DNA of 40,371 nt from Mollicutes bacterium (lineage in GTDB: Bacteria > Bacillota_I > Bacilli_A > RF39 > UBA660): contig JAAYOI010000077.1 of the NCBI GenBank assembly GCA_012520435.1, positions 1-40,371 of the forward strand, written 5' to 3'. The position numbers and the translations under genes are program-made. The notes beneath the pieces are model-generated. The model worked only from the letters and a program-made list of their open reading frames with translations, was not told where the DNA came from and made no database searches. Shown piece by piece: positions 1-9,706 of this stretch (position 1 is its first letter; each line of letters begins with the position of its first letter).

Positions 1-190
1 AACCAATTAAAATAACCATTGCGGGATCATAATCAAATAACCAATTTAATATAACACCAATACCACTTACCCCACCATGAACAATTTTATTAGGTAAAAT
101 AAATAAGTTAAAAGAAATAGAAACAATAACTAAGCCTATTAAAAATGATAAATATCTTATAATTTTATTCTTTTTATTTTTTTTAGGCAT
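1..190 (-). CDS. YitT/DUF161-like membrane protein, N-terminal part (runs off window)
   Basis: Minus-strand reading from ATG at 190: MPKKNKKNKIIRYLSFLIGLVIVSISFNLFILPNKIVHGGVSGIGVILNWLFDYDPAMVILIG; typical YitT N-terminus; overlaps prfB stop. Confidence 0.75.
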   Translation of the reverse strand, partial: MPKKNKKNKIIRYLSFLIGLVIVSISFNLFILPNKIVHGGVSGIGVILNWLFDYDPAMVILIG

Positions 191-1290
191 TCTTATCACC
201 TTTTAAAATACTATTAATAAATAAATCAATATCACCATCTAATACTTTATCAACATTACTAGTTTCTACATCGGTTCGATGATCTTTAACTAATGAATAA
301 GGATGCATAATATAACTTCTTATTTGTGATCCAAAATTAATATCCATCTTTTTACCTTTTATACTTTCTATTTCTTTTTCTTGTTTTTCAAGTTCCAATT
401 GATAAAGTTTATTTTTAAGTATTTCTAAAGCTTTCTCACGATTTTGAATTTGACTACGTTCATTTTGGCAAGTAACAACTATTTTTGTTGGTAAGTGAGT
501 AATTCTTACGGCACTATCAGTTGTATTAACATGTTGTCCACCAGCCCCTGAACTACGATAAACATCTATTTTTAAATCACTTTCTTTTATTTCAATATTA
601 ACAACATTATTATCAAAAAGGGGAGTTACATCAACAGAAGCAAAAGAAGTATGACGCCTTGAATTCGCATCAAATGGCGAAATTCTAATTAAACGATGAA
701 CACCTTTTTCATTTTTTAAATAACCATAAGCATTACGACCTTTAACTAACATTGTTAAACTTTTAATTCCTACTTCTTCACCTGCTTGTTCATCAATAAT
801 TTCTGTTTTATATTTTTTTTCCTCACACCAACGCATATACATACGTTTAAGCATTAAAGCCCAATCACATGATTCTGTTCCACCTGCACCAGCATGTATT
901 TCCAAAATCGCATCATTTTTATCATATGGGCTATTAAGTAATAATTCAACTTCTAAATCAGCTATTTTTTGTTCACATTCATCTTTATTAGCCATAACTA
1001 AATTAAATAGATCTTCATCATACTCTTTTTTTAACATTTCTAATAATTCGATATGATTATTTATTTCTTCTTTATAAGTTATTACATTATTAACGATTTG
1101 TTTTAAACTATTTAATTCATTAATCACTTTTTCACTATTTTGTTTTTCATCCCAAAAATTACTTTGTTGCATCATCATTTCTAATTCTTCTATTCTTTTT
1201 TGCTTAGTATCTAAGTCAAAGGGACCTCCATAAATCATTTATTCTCTTTAAATAGTCATTATATATATTTAATAAAGTAGTAATCTCCAT
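183..1290 (-). CDS. prfB: Peptide chain release factor 2, expressed through a programmed +1 frameshift
   Basis: RF2 GGQ motif (SSGAGGQHVN); upstream 0-frame ORF ATG at 1290 (MEITTLLNIYNDYLKRINDLWRSL-TGA) with GGAGG-TCC-CTT-TGA-C at the frame junction. Confidence 0.95.
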
Positions 1291-1390
1291 TTCTTATCCT
1301 CCAATCATTTATATTATAACATATATTATATAAATGGTAAATTAGAATCTTGAAAAAACTAATTTATTATAGAATATTATTACAAAAAAA

Positions 1391-1419
1391 AGACTATTAA
1401 CATTTTTTGTCAACAGTCT
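1391..1419 (-). terminator. Intrinsic terminator overlapping the end of the 1418-1807 ORF
   Basis: Minus strand AGACTGTTGACA-AAAAA-TGTTAATAGTCT followed by TTTTTTT. Confidence 0.75.
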
Positions 1420-1807
1420 AAAATTGTTTTCTACTTTTTTGTCTTTTTATTTTCATTAATGATATATTTTTTTGTTTTTTATCAGTTGTAACATATGGTT
1501 TTAGAGAATTGCTATCAACATATAATTGTTCTTCATATAAACCACTAGGAAGTGAAGGCATACATAATTCATTATTTTTAATTCTCTTTTCATTTTCAAG
1601 ATATAAATGTACAATATCTAATAAACTTAATCCCTCAATATCAACATATGCATTATCTTTTATTCTAACTAATACAGCATTCTCCTTGTATACTTTTGCT
1701 TCTGTTTCAATATGTCCAAATGCCATACCATCTGATATAAGATGAGGAACTTTTTTATACTTAGTACATAACATTATTGTTCCCGTAAATATTCTACTAT
1801 TTTCCAA
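1418..1807 (-). CDS. Hypothetical protein
   Basis: 129-aa ORF followed by a terminator; no family recognised. Confidence 0.6.
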   Translation of the reverse strand: MENSRIFTGTIMLCTKYKKVPHLISDGMAFGHIETEAKVYKENAVLVRIKDNAYVDIEGLSLLDIVHLYLENEKRIKNNELCMPSLPSGLYEEQLYVDSNSLKPYVTTDKKQKNISLMKIKRQKSRKQF

Positions 1808-1884
1808 TCCAAACCCCCCTTTGTTGGTAGTTGCAATATATTAACACTATTTAGTTATTTTGTCAATATAAAAAAACTATTAGA

Positions 1885-2205
1885 TTACCTAATAGTTTCT
1901 ATTAAAAAGATACAATCAACAAAACCTCCACGTTTTTCTTTTTTCATTTTACGAATGTTTTCTAAATCATTCATAGTAAGTTTCTTATATTCTAATATCG
2001 CATAAATTACTTCTAAAACATCAGCTAATTCTTCAACATCATCACTCTTTAAATATTCTTTTATTTCTTCTAATATTTTTTTATCTAATTCTTTTTTATA
2101 TTCTTCATTATCTAAAATTATCGTAACAGTTTTTTCTCCATTTGCTTCAATAATACTAGGAATTTTATCTCTAACCAACTTATTATGCTTCGTCATCTTC
2201 ATCAC
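1885..2205 (-). CDS. MazG/PRA-PH-like nucleoside triphosphate pyrophosphohydrolase-type small protein
   Basis: Starts NKLVRDKIPSII, contains EEIKEYL...DDVEELADVLEVIYA, typical of the all-alpha NTP-PPase family. Confidence 0.8.
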   Translation of the reverse strand: MMKMTKHNKLVRDKIPSIIEANGEKTVTIILDNEEYKKELDKKILEEIKEYLKSDDVEELADVLEVIYAILEYKKLTMNDLENIRKMKKEKRGGFVDCIFLIETIR

Positions 2206-2488
2206 TGGTATTTATTTTCTTTAAAACAAAGTAACGACAATCATAAGCACAATAATTTTTAATATATTCATCTTTATTATTGATATCATTAATTTTACGA
2301 TAAATTGGATTACCAGAATAACAAAATCCTTTTAATCGCAATTTACCGTATGCCCAATCACCAATAACATAATCATAATCATCAAAATATTCTGTCATTT
2401 TTTCCGTGACATCTGTAAGTGAAAACCCATCTTTGTAATTTTCAATTAATTCATAATAATTATCATTAATCTTATATTTTTTTACCAT
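2183..2488 (-). CDS. yutD: YutD-like (DUF1027) protein
   Basis: YDYVIGDWAYGKLRLKGF and YDCRYFVLKK motifs; probable start MVKKYKIN at 2488 rather than 2518. Confidence 0.75.
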   Translation of the reverse strand: MVKKYKINDNYYELIENYKDGFSLTDVTEKMTEYFDDYDYVIGDWAYGKLRLKGFCYSGNPIYRKINDINNKDEYIKNYCAYDCRYFVLKKINTSDEDDEA

Positions 2489-2489
2489 A

Positions 2490-4184
2490 CTAATAATCCT
2501 TTTTAAATGCTGGTGCAACAGCTTTATATTTTTCTAAACTAGATCCTGCATTCCATGTCATAAAACCACCATCTAAACCCGCATTATATAAGCCCCTTAT
2601 CTGTTCTTCAATTTTACTTGCATCATAAGTTATATAAGGTGCTCTAATAGTGTCATAAGTTTGAATCCAAGTTCTAACAATAGCAGGAGTTGGAATTTCA
2701 CTTTGACGTTTAACTACATAATTAGTACCCCAAAATTTAAGTAATTCATATGGTACTGTCCATACTACTTCTTTAAAACCATATTCATAAGCATTGAAAT
2801 GATCTGGATATGGCATCGCACTAATAACATCTACAACATTGGAAATAGCTCCCCAATATTGACCATAGCCAGTTACATAAGTATGAGCAGCTTCACCAAA
2901 AACATCAGCTGAAACGTAAACTCCTTCCTTATGAATTTCATCACAAGCATACATTAAAAATCCTTGTATCGCTTGTGCTTTTTCTTCATTATAAGTATTT
3001 CTCATATCAATTTTACCATTTTTTTCAAGACTATAAGTACGATCTGGAAAACGAACATAATCAAATTGTATTTCGTTAAATCCCATTTCTCGAACTGCTT
3101 CTTTCGCCAGTTCTACATTAAATTCCCAAACAGCTCGACTATAAGCTGATGGCCAATAAGAACTATTATGTTTAAATGGTTGACCAGTTGCAGCATCTAA
3201 AATCGCATCCTCCGGATGATCTTGAACATAATTATAATCTTTAAAAACACTAATACGACCAATTACATAAAAACCTTCATCTTTTAGTTTTTTAATCGCA
3301 TTTTTATACGTTTCATAACTATTATAAGCTTTCTTATAATTAGTAGGTGACTTTTCTTTCATAACGGAAGATGGATATCCCGTTGGTCCACTATCTTTTA
3401 TATCAACTACAAAAGCATTGATATTATTATTTTTCGCAATCTTAATATATTCATCAACTCTACTTACTACGGTTGTATTTAAATATAAAGCACGTACTTC
3501 TTTAGGCATAACATTATTTTCAAAAATAGGTTTTTCAACCGGATAAAAATCTAAATTAGTAGCCGAACCTCCACCTTGTGTATCAGTACGTTTCGTATGA
3601 ATCTTATATATACCATCTTCATCATAATTTTTTAATGCTTCTTCTTTAGTACTAACCATATATTTACTATAAGCATATCCAATTGAATCATTATGTTTTA
3701 TTTTATAAAGATTTACTTTGCCATTTTCATCTAATTTATCAAATCCTAATATTTCTAATTCACTACCTTTTTTAGCCATTGATAAAATCTTACCACTTTC
3801 AGCATCTTTATAAATAGTAAGTGGTGTTCTAACATATAATGTTTTTTCTAAAACAACATCTTCTATCTTATCAACTAAAGCTTCTTTTCTAACTAGATAT
3901 TCTTTATTTTGATATTCAATCTTTGTATATTTTTCTTCACCTTTTTCACTAGTAACATCTTGTTCTAAAACCTTCACTTTAGTACCACGAATAATATTAT
4001 CAACTTCTTTAAATTCTAAATCATATAAAATTATTTCAGGACTTGTTCCAGCAATATACATATCATTAAATTTAATACTCTTTTCATTCAAAAAAACAAC
4101 TAAAAAATACCCTAAAATACTTAATATTATTAATCCTAAAAAGAAAAATATTATTTTTTTTCTTTTTTTTGCTTTTTTCTTCAT
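2490..4184 (-). CDS. Putative glycoside hydrolase (DUF4015 type) with N-terminal TM and SH3-like region
   Basis: TM at N-terminus; MPKEVRALYLNTTVV...FVVDIKDSGPTGYPSS...EIQFDYVRFPDR...SADVFGEAAH barrel motifs. Confidence 0.8.
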   Translation of the reverse strand: MKKKAKKRKKIIFFFLGLIILSILGYFLVVFLNEKSIKFNDMYIAGTSPEIILYDLEFKEVDNIIRGTKVKVLEQDVTSEKGEEKYTKIEYQNKEYLVRKEALVDKIEDVVLEKTLYVRTPLTIYKDAESGKILSMAKKGSELEILGFDKLDENGKVNLYKIKHNDSIGYAYSKYMVSTKEEALKNYDEDGIYKIHTKRTDTQGGGSATNLDFYPVEKPIFENNVMPKEVRALYLNTTVVSRVDEYIKIAKNNNINAFVVDIKDSGPTGYPSSVMKEKSPTNYKKAYNSYETYKNAIKKLKDEGFYVIGRISVFKDYNYVQDHPEDAILDAATGQPFKHNSSYWPSAYSRAVWEFNVELAKEAVREMGFNEIQFDYVRFPDRTYSLEKNGKIDMRNTYNEEKAQAIQGFLMYACDEIHKEGVYVSADVFGEAAHTYVTGYGQYWGAISNVVDVISAMPYPDHFNAYEYGFKEVVWTVPYELLKFWGTNYVVKRQSEIPTPAIVRTWIQTYDTIRAPYITYDASKIEEQIRGLYNAGLDGGFMTWNAGSSLEKYKAVAPAFKKDY

Positions 4185-4248
4185 ATTATCACCCTTTTAC
4201 TATTATTAACCTTTTTTGCATAACATTAGTATATCACATTTTATTATC

Positions 4249-5028
4249 TTATTCTACTGGGATTGCTAAATTTGGTGAAATTTTATCAAATCCTTGAAAA
4301 TAGTAATTAGGTATTCTTCCTTGAATTAATTTTATAGCTACTGGAATATTATTTTCAACTGTAATTTTTTTAGAAGCAAAAGGAAGAATAATTTGTTCAC
4401 TAACAGACATATTAATACTTACCTCAATCATAGCATTATTAATTCCATAATTAGTTACTTTAGTTCTAATATTACTAACAATATCACCAACTAAATTTAA
4501 TTTAACTGGTATTTTTGGTCCTATATTAGATAACATTGGATTATTAAAAACTATCCAACTTGGTATTTCAAAAATAATACCTTTTTTTAATTTATTCTTA
4601 TCATAATCAATAGTAATATTATCAGGTATACTTAAGTCATCAATTTCTCCTTCTTCTATTTTCTTTAAATTAAGATGAACTGTATTAGTAATTAAAGTTA
4701 ATAACTTATTAACAATTAAAGGATTAAAATCAATTGTTTTTATTTCACCATTACTATCTTTGGTTATTAAAAATAATTCTGATATATCCATATCATCACT
4801 TATTTGTTTAGAAATAGCTTTATTAATAATTAAAGTAGAAAACTTTTTTAATTCTAATTCAGCATAATCCATTAAAACAGGTGTTACTTTAGTATTAATG
4901 AAATTAAAGGTAATAAAGATAAAAATAATAAGTAAAATAATAACAAAAATTAAAATTGAACTTTTTTTCATCTTAATATTTTTAGGTACAATAATTATTT
5001 TTTTACGCAAATGCGCTTTTTTATGCAT
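4249..5028 (-). CDS. yunB: Sporulation protein YunB
   Basis: INTKVTPVLMDYAELELKKFSTLIINKAI, FEIPSWIVFNNPMLSNIGPKIPVKLNLVGD, YGINNAMIEV, PVAIKLIQGRIPNYY. Confidence 0.85.
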   Translation of the reverse strand: MHKKAHLRKKIIIVPKNIKMKKSSILIFVIILLIIFIFITFNFINTKVTPVLMDYAELELKKFSTLIINKAISKQISDDMDISELFLITKDSNGEIKTIDFNPLIVNKLLTLITNTVHLNLKKIEEGEIDDLSIPDNITIDYDKNKLKKGIIFEIPSWIVFNNPMLSNIGPKIPVKLNLVGDIVSNIRTKVTNYGINNAMIEVSINMSVSEQIILPFASKKITVENNIPVAIKLIQGRIPNYYFQGFDKISPNLAIPVE

Positions 5029-5099
5029 AATATCACCTATTTTATTTTATGTTTTTGTATAATATAATAGAAACAGTTAAAAATATTAGTGGTGATATT

Positions 5100-5558
5100 A
5101 TGAAAATAAAAGATATTATGACTCGTGATTTAGTTATAGGTAATATAGATTCAACTATATCAGAAATTTCAAAGATAATGCAACAAGCTGATATTGGATT
5201 TGTACCTATTGCTGATGGTAATAAAATAGTTGGTATTATAACTGATCGTGATATTGTTATAAGAGCTTTAGCAAATAATGCTGAAAGTAATACGGAAGTT
5301 GAAAAATATATGACTACTAATATTATTAGTATTGAACAAGATAAGACAATTGAAGATGCAATTAATTTGATGGGAAAAGAACAAATAAAAAGATTAATTA
5401 TTACGAATAATAATAAGGTAGTAGGAATATTATCATTATCAGATATTATTAATATGGATGTTAATAGTAATTTAGTTTTAGAAAATCAAAAGAAAATATG
5501 GGAAAAATCAAGAAATACTGATGAATATAAAACAGAAATTGATGATTTTTACTTATAA
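5100..5558 (+). CDS. CBS-domain protein
   Basis: Two CBS repeats (VPIADGNKIVGIITDRDIV; RLIITNNNKVVGILSLSDI); start MKIKDIMTRD with upstream GGTGAT. Confidence 0.85.
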   Translation: MKIKDIMTRDLVIGNIDSTISEISKIMQQADIGFVPIADGNKIVGIITDRDIVIRALANNAESNTEVEKYMTTNIISIEQDKTIEDAINLMGKEQIKRLIITNNNKVVGILSLSDIINMDVNSNLVLENQKKIWEKSRNTDEYKTEIDDFYL

Positions 5559-5590
5559 AAAAAAAGAAATGTAACATTCCTTTTTTAATT
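5559..5590. terminator. Bidirectional intrinsic terminator between convergent genes
   Basis: A-run, GAAATG-TAA-CATTCC hairpin, T-run. Confidence 0.6.
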
Positions 5591-6273
5591 TAAGGAGTTG
5601 GAACTGCACGAACCCATACTGTTCTAATAGCAGTTGCGGTTTTACCATCAGCTTGTTTAACTATATACTTAATGGTGTATTGCCCTGCAGTATTAGTAAA
5701 ATTATTTTCATCAACTGTCTCACCAAGAATATTATATATCGTTTTTTCAAAACAATCATCACACACATCTATATCAAATATAACACCAGCACTATTTTTA
5801 GCAATAACTCCTGGATCAATAAAAGGTTCACCTACATTAACATATTCAAGAGCATTTCCTACTAATTCAATAGTTGGTAAAGTTATATCTAAATCATTAT
5901 TAGGATTACCAGAATCTTCAATAACATCATAAATATAAGTATTATTATACTTCGTTATAGTTATTTCCATATCATTAGGAAATAACTCCTTTGTTTTGGG
6001 ATTACGAATATCAAATTCTACAAAACCACCCATTTTTAATTGCCCTAAAGTTAAAGTAAGACTCTCATCATGTTCTTGCGGTAAACTAAATACATTTTCA
6101 GCCGCCCATGCTTTTGCTCCTGCTTCAATATAAGAAATTTGTACTTGATATAATTTTTCTTTAGCATTTTTTATTGATCTATTAACAGCTGGAACAGCAA
6201 TTATTGTAATAACGCTTAAAATGATAATAGTAGCTAGCAATTCTATTAAAGTAAAACCCTTATTACCTTTCAT
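5590..6273 (-). CDS. Type IV pilin-like protein with C-terminal Ig-like (DUF5011-type) module
   Basis: Prepilin motif KGFTLIELLATIIILSVITIIAVPAV; C-terminus VGEPFIDPGVIAKN...TAGQYTIKYIVKQADGKTATAIRTVWV. Confidence 0.85.
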   Translation of the reverse strand: MKGNKGFTLIELLATIIILSVITIIAVPAVNRSIKNAKEKLYQVQISYIEAGAKAWAAENVFSLPQEHDESLTLTLGQLKMGGFVEFDIRNPKTKELFPNDMEITITKYNNTYIYDVIEDSGNPNNDLDITLPTIELVGNALEYVNVGEPFIDPGVIAKNSAGVIFDIDVCDDCFEKTIYNILGETVDENNFTNTAGQYTIKYIVKQADGKTATAIRTVWVRAVPTP

Positions 6274-6346
6274 TACTATCTCTCCTTACTATGTATATCT
6301 TACAATAAAATAAATATAAATGTCAATCAATCTATTTTCTTTTTTA

Positions 6347-6374
6347 AAAAACAATACCGAAAGGTATTGTTTTT
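6347..6374 (-). terminator. Intrinsic terminator at end of nrdDG
   Basis: Perfect 12-bp stem AAAAACAATACC/GGTATTGTTTTT with 4-nt loop, overlapping nrdG stop. Confidence 0.8.
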
Positions 6375-6936
6375 AAACAAACATATATTTATCACGTACT
6401 GCCAAATTTTGTTCATGCTTTTCTTCAATATATTTTGGAATAAGTACAGATTTCTTTCTTTTTAAACTTTTCTTAACATCGATAATTCTTTGATTTCGTG
6501 AACCTCTAAATTTTAAATTTAAACTTTTTTCTTCTAAAATGAATCGACCATCAACAAGAACATCAATATTTTCTAAAAACTTTAAAATATTTGAATTTTC
6601 TTTACTCATTTCCATTAATTCTTCAAAAGTAAAACCTGTATAACACCAAACATTTAATCCTTTTTTCTGACAATGAGTAGCTATTTCTAAACAGGCATCA
6701 ACTTGACAAAATGGTTCACCACCAGAAAAAGTTAATCCATCTTGTATTTTTAAATTATCAATTTGGTTTTTTATTTCCGAAACTTTAACTAGAAATCCCC
6801 CTTTGAAAGAATGTGTTTTAGGATTATGGCATCCAGGACAATTATGAATACATCCTTGTGTCCAAATAACAGTTCTTAACCCTTCACCATCAACAATACT
6901 ATCAAATTGAAGATCTTCAGCTAATCTAATTCGCAT
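6373..6936 (-). CDS. nrdG: Anaerobic ribonucleoside-triphosphate reductase activating protein (radical SAM)
   Basis: CIHNCPGCHNPKTH radical-SAM cysteine motif, DGLTFSGGEPF; overlaps nrdD end. Confidence 0.95.
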   Translation of the reverse strand: MRIRLAEDLQFDSIVDGEGLRTVIWTQGCIHNCPGCHNPKTHSFKGGFLVKVSEIKNQIDNLKIQDGLTFSGGEPFCQVDACLEIATHCQKKGLNVWCYTGFTFEELMEMSKENSNILKFLENIDVLVDGRFILEEKSLNLKFRGSRNQRIIDVKKSLKRKKSVLIPKYIEEKHEQNLAVRDKYMFV

Positions 6937-9305
6937 GGAAGATTGTGTTTGATACGATCCTTTTCTTCAGCCCGTTTAGCATTATTGAATCTATCAAGGG
7001 TTCCAACTAAATAACCTGTTATTCTTCTTATTCTTTCAAAAGGAATTCCGTCAGCTTCGGTACGTCCACAACCAGGACAAATATCATTTATTACACCTGT
7101 AAATCCACAAACAGGATCACGATCAACAGGATGATTAATAGCCCCATATCCAACGCCTGCTTCTTTCATTGCACGAACAATCTTTTCAAATGCTTCTGTA
7201 TTTTCAGTAGTATCACCATCAAGTTCAATATAAGTAATATGACCAGCATTAGTAAAAACATGATATGGTGCTTCTAATTCAATTTTTTCAAAAGCTGAAA
7301 TTGGATAATAAACAGGAATATGGAAAGAATTAGTATAATAATCACGATCTGTTACATCTGGAATTTTTCCATAAATAGCTTTGTCAATAGCCGTAAATCT
7401 TCCTGCTAAACCTTCAGCTGGGGTTGCAATTAAAGTGAAATTAAGATTAAATTTTTCTGAGAATTCATCAGTTTTTTTACGCATAAAGCCAATTATTTTT
7501 AACCCTAACTCTTGTGCTTCTTTACTTTCACCATGGTGTTTACCAATAAGTGCTTTCAAGCATTCAGCTAATCCAATAAAACCAATTGTTAAAGTACCAT
7601 GTTTTAATACTTTACGAAGTTTATCACTTGGTTTTAATTTTTCAGAATCAATCCAAACACCTTGTCCAAGTAAAAATGGGAAATTATAAATTCTTTTATT
7701 ACATTGAATTTCAAATCTTTCAAGTAATTGATCTCTAACTAATTCTATTTTTTCTTCTAATTCCGCAAAGAATCCATCTAAATCAGGTTTCTTATTATTT
7801 ATAATTCCATATTTAATTCCTAATCTTGGTAAATTAATAGAAGTAAATGATAAATTACCACGTCCTGGTGTAATTGCTTTATCTTCATCAACAACATTAG
7901 CAATAACCCTTGTACGACATCCCATATATGCAACTTCAGTATCATAATTACCTGGTTTATAGAATTGTAAATTGAAAGGTGCATCAAGGAAAGAGAAATT
8001 AGGGAATAATCTTTTAGCTGAAACTTTGCACGCTAATTTAAATAAGTCGTAGTTTGGATCCCCTTCATTATAATTAACACCTTCTTTTAATTTAAAAATA
8101 GAAATTGGGAAAATTGGAGTTTCATGTTTACCCAAACCTGCATCTGCTGCCAACAAGTAATTCTTAATAACCATACGTCCTTCTGGTGAGATATCAGTAC
8201 CAAAATTGACAGTAGAGAATGGAACTTGGGCACCAGCGCGTGAATGCATTGTATTTAAATTATGAATAAATGCTTCCATTGCTTGATAAGTAATACGTTC
8301 TGTTTTTTGAAGTGCTTTTTCATAAGCTTTTTGAAAAAGTTTGGCAACAACATCAGAATTTTTCCAAAAACGTTCAAAAATATTAATATCAATTTCAATA
8401 CTTTCTAATTTATCAACTTCTTTAATAACAGTATCAATATTGATGAATTTTGCAAAATCAGTTACATCAAGGAAATCATAAAGATGTTGCTTAAATTGTT
8501 TCCTAAAAGTTTTAATAACTCCTGGAGCCATATAAAAATCAAAAGCTGGAATACTTTGTCCACCATGTTGATCATTTTGATTTGATTGAATTGCAATAGC
8601 CGCTAAAGCTGTATAAGACATAATATCATTTGGTTCTCTTAAATGTCCATGACCAGTTGAAAAACCATTTTTAAATAGTTTACCAATATCAATTTGCGTA
8701 CAAGTCGTTGTTCCCATGGCAAGAAAATCCATATCATGAATATGAATTTCCCCACTTTCATGAGCATCGACAAACTTCTTTTTTATCAAATAAGATTTTG
8801 AAAATTCTTTAGAAACCGTACTACCATATTGAAGCATTGTTCCCATGGCAGTATTACCATCTACATTGGCATTTTCTCTTTTTGTATCTTCTTCATGAGC
8901 TGATTTAAGCACTAGACTTTCAATTGCTTTTAAGAATTTATGTTGCTTTTTTTGATCAAAAAACATTTGACGTGATTGCGCACGACGTTCACGATATTCT
9001 GAGAAAGATGTATAAACATCATCATATCCTTCTAATCTTAATTCTTCTTCGATAATATCTTGAATATCTTCAATTTTAATCTTTTCTGCCCCAGCATCCA
9101 CATATTCTTTTTCAATACGTTTAAGAACCGCTAAATAAACCTTATTAACATCATTTTCCGAATATTTAGGCTCATCCTCATTTATTTTAATGCTATCAAA
9201 TCCTTTTTTGATAGCAACTGCAATTTTAGTGCCATTAAATTCTACCTTCTTGCCATCTCTTTTAATTACCGTTAATTTACTTAACTTTTCTTCCATACTT
9301 GTCAT
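6921..9305 (-). CDS. nrdD: Anaerobic ribonucleoside-triphosphate reductase
   Basis: ATP-cone N-terminus VIKRDGKKVEFNGTKI; VCGFTGVINDICPGCGRTE zinc/glycyl-radical region; RITGYLVGTLDRFNNAKRAEEKDR. Confidence 0.97.
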   Translation of the reverse strand: MTSMEEKLSKLTVIKRDGKKVEFNGTKIAVAIKKGFDSIKINEDEPKYSENDVNKVYLAVLKRIEKEYVDAGAEKIKIEDIQDIIEEELRLEGYDDVYTSFSEYRERRAQSRQMFFDQKKQHKFLKAIESLVLKSAHEEDTKRENANVDGNTAMGTMLQYGSTVSKEFSKSYLIKKKFVDAHESGEIHIHDMDFLAMGTTTCTQIDIGKLFKNGFSTGHGHLREPNDIMSYTALAAIAIQSNQNDQHGGQSIPAFDFYMAPGVIKTFRKQFKQHLYDFLDVTDFAKFINIDTVIKEVDKLESIEIDINIFERFWKNSDVVAKLFQKAYEKALQKTERITYQAMEAFIHNLNTMHSRAGAQVPFSTVNFGTDISPEGRMVIKNYLLAADAGLGKHETPIFPISIFKLKEGVNYNEGDPNYDLFKLACKVSAKRLFPNFSFLDAPFNLQFYKPGNYDTEVAYMGCRTRVIANVVDEDKAITPGRGNLSFTSINLPRLGIKYGIINNKKPDLDGFFAELEEKIELVRDQLLERFEIQCNKRIYNFPFLLGQGVWIDSEKLKPSDKLRKVLKHGTLTIGFIGLAECLKALIGKHHGESKEAQELGLKIIGFMRKKTDEFSEKFNLNFTLIATPAEGLAGRFTAIDKAIYGKIPDVTDRDYYTNSFHIPVYYPISAFEKIELEAPYHVFTNAGHITYIELDGDTTENTEAFEKIVRAMKEAGVGYGAINHPVDRDPVCGFTGVINDICPGCGRTEADGIPFERIRRITGYLVGTLDRFNNAKRAEEKDRIKHNLPCELD

Positions 9306-9340
9306 TTTAATATACCTCCCTATCTTTCTAATTCACTTTT

Positions 9341-9369
9341 ATTATATCTCGGCCAATATGAAAAGTCAA
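9341..9369 (-). promoter_or_regulatory. Sigma-A-like promoter for nrdDG
   Basis: Minus strand TTGACT-N17-TATAAT immediately upstream of nrdD. Confidence 0.7.
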
Positions 9370-9681
9370 ACAAAAGTTCGTATCTTTTTAAACTTTTTTT
9401 TATCATTTTCATATTATCCCTTACAATTTAATATTTTCCCAAATTTTAAAGTTTTTGTAAAGTAGGTTTTTTAAAAATGTTGATTTTTTTTAAAATTTTT
9501 TTGTTAATAAAAATGTTATCTTCCAATTAACTTTTTAATTTATTTCTTTATTTTCAATACATGTTTTAAAAATAATATAAAAAATAAACTTTTTGTTAAT
9601 TAAAATTTTTTTTAATTTTTTTAATTTTTTGAAAATTTAATTTTTAAAAAAATTTATTTTTTTAAAATTTTTTCAATTAAA

Positions 9682-9706
9682 AAATATTTGAAAAATTCAA
9701 ATATTT
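9682..9706 (-). terminator. Intrinsic terminator after 9705-10562 gene
   Basis: AAATATTTGAA-TTT-TTCAAATATTT followed by T-run on minus strand. Confidence 0.65.

Noticed and set aside
5653-5932. Two + strand ORFs antisense to the pilin gene
   Set aside because: Overlapping shadow ORFs with no RBS; the pilin frame is clearly real.
7381-7689. 102-aa + strand ORF inside nrdD
   Set aside because: Antisense of a highly conserved gene; no RBS or family features.
9190-9465. 91-aa + strand ORF overlapping nrdD start and promoter
   Set aside because: Low-complexity Phe/Leu/Ile translation of AT-rich DNA; conflicts with the nrdD promoter.
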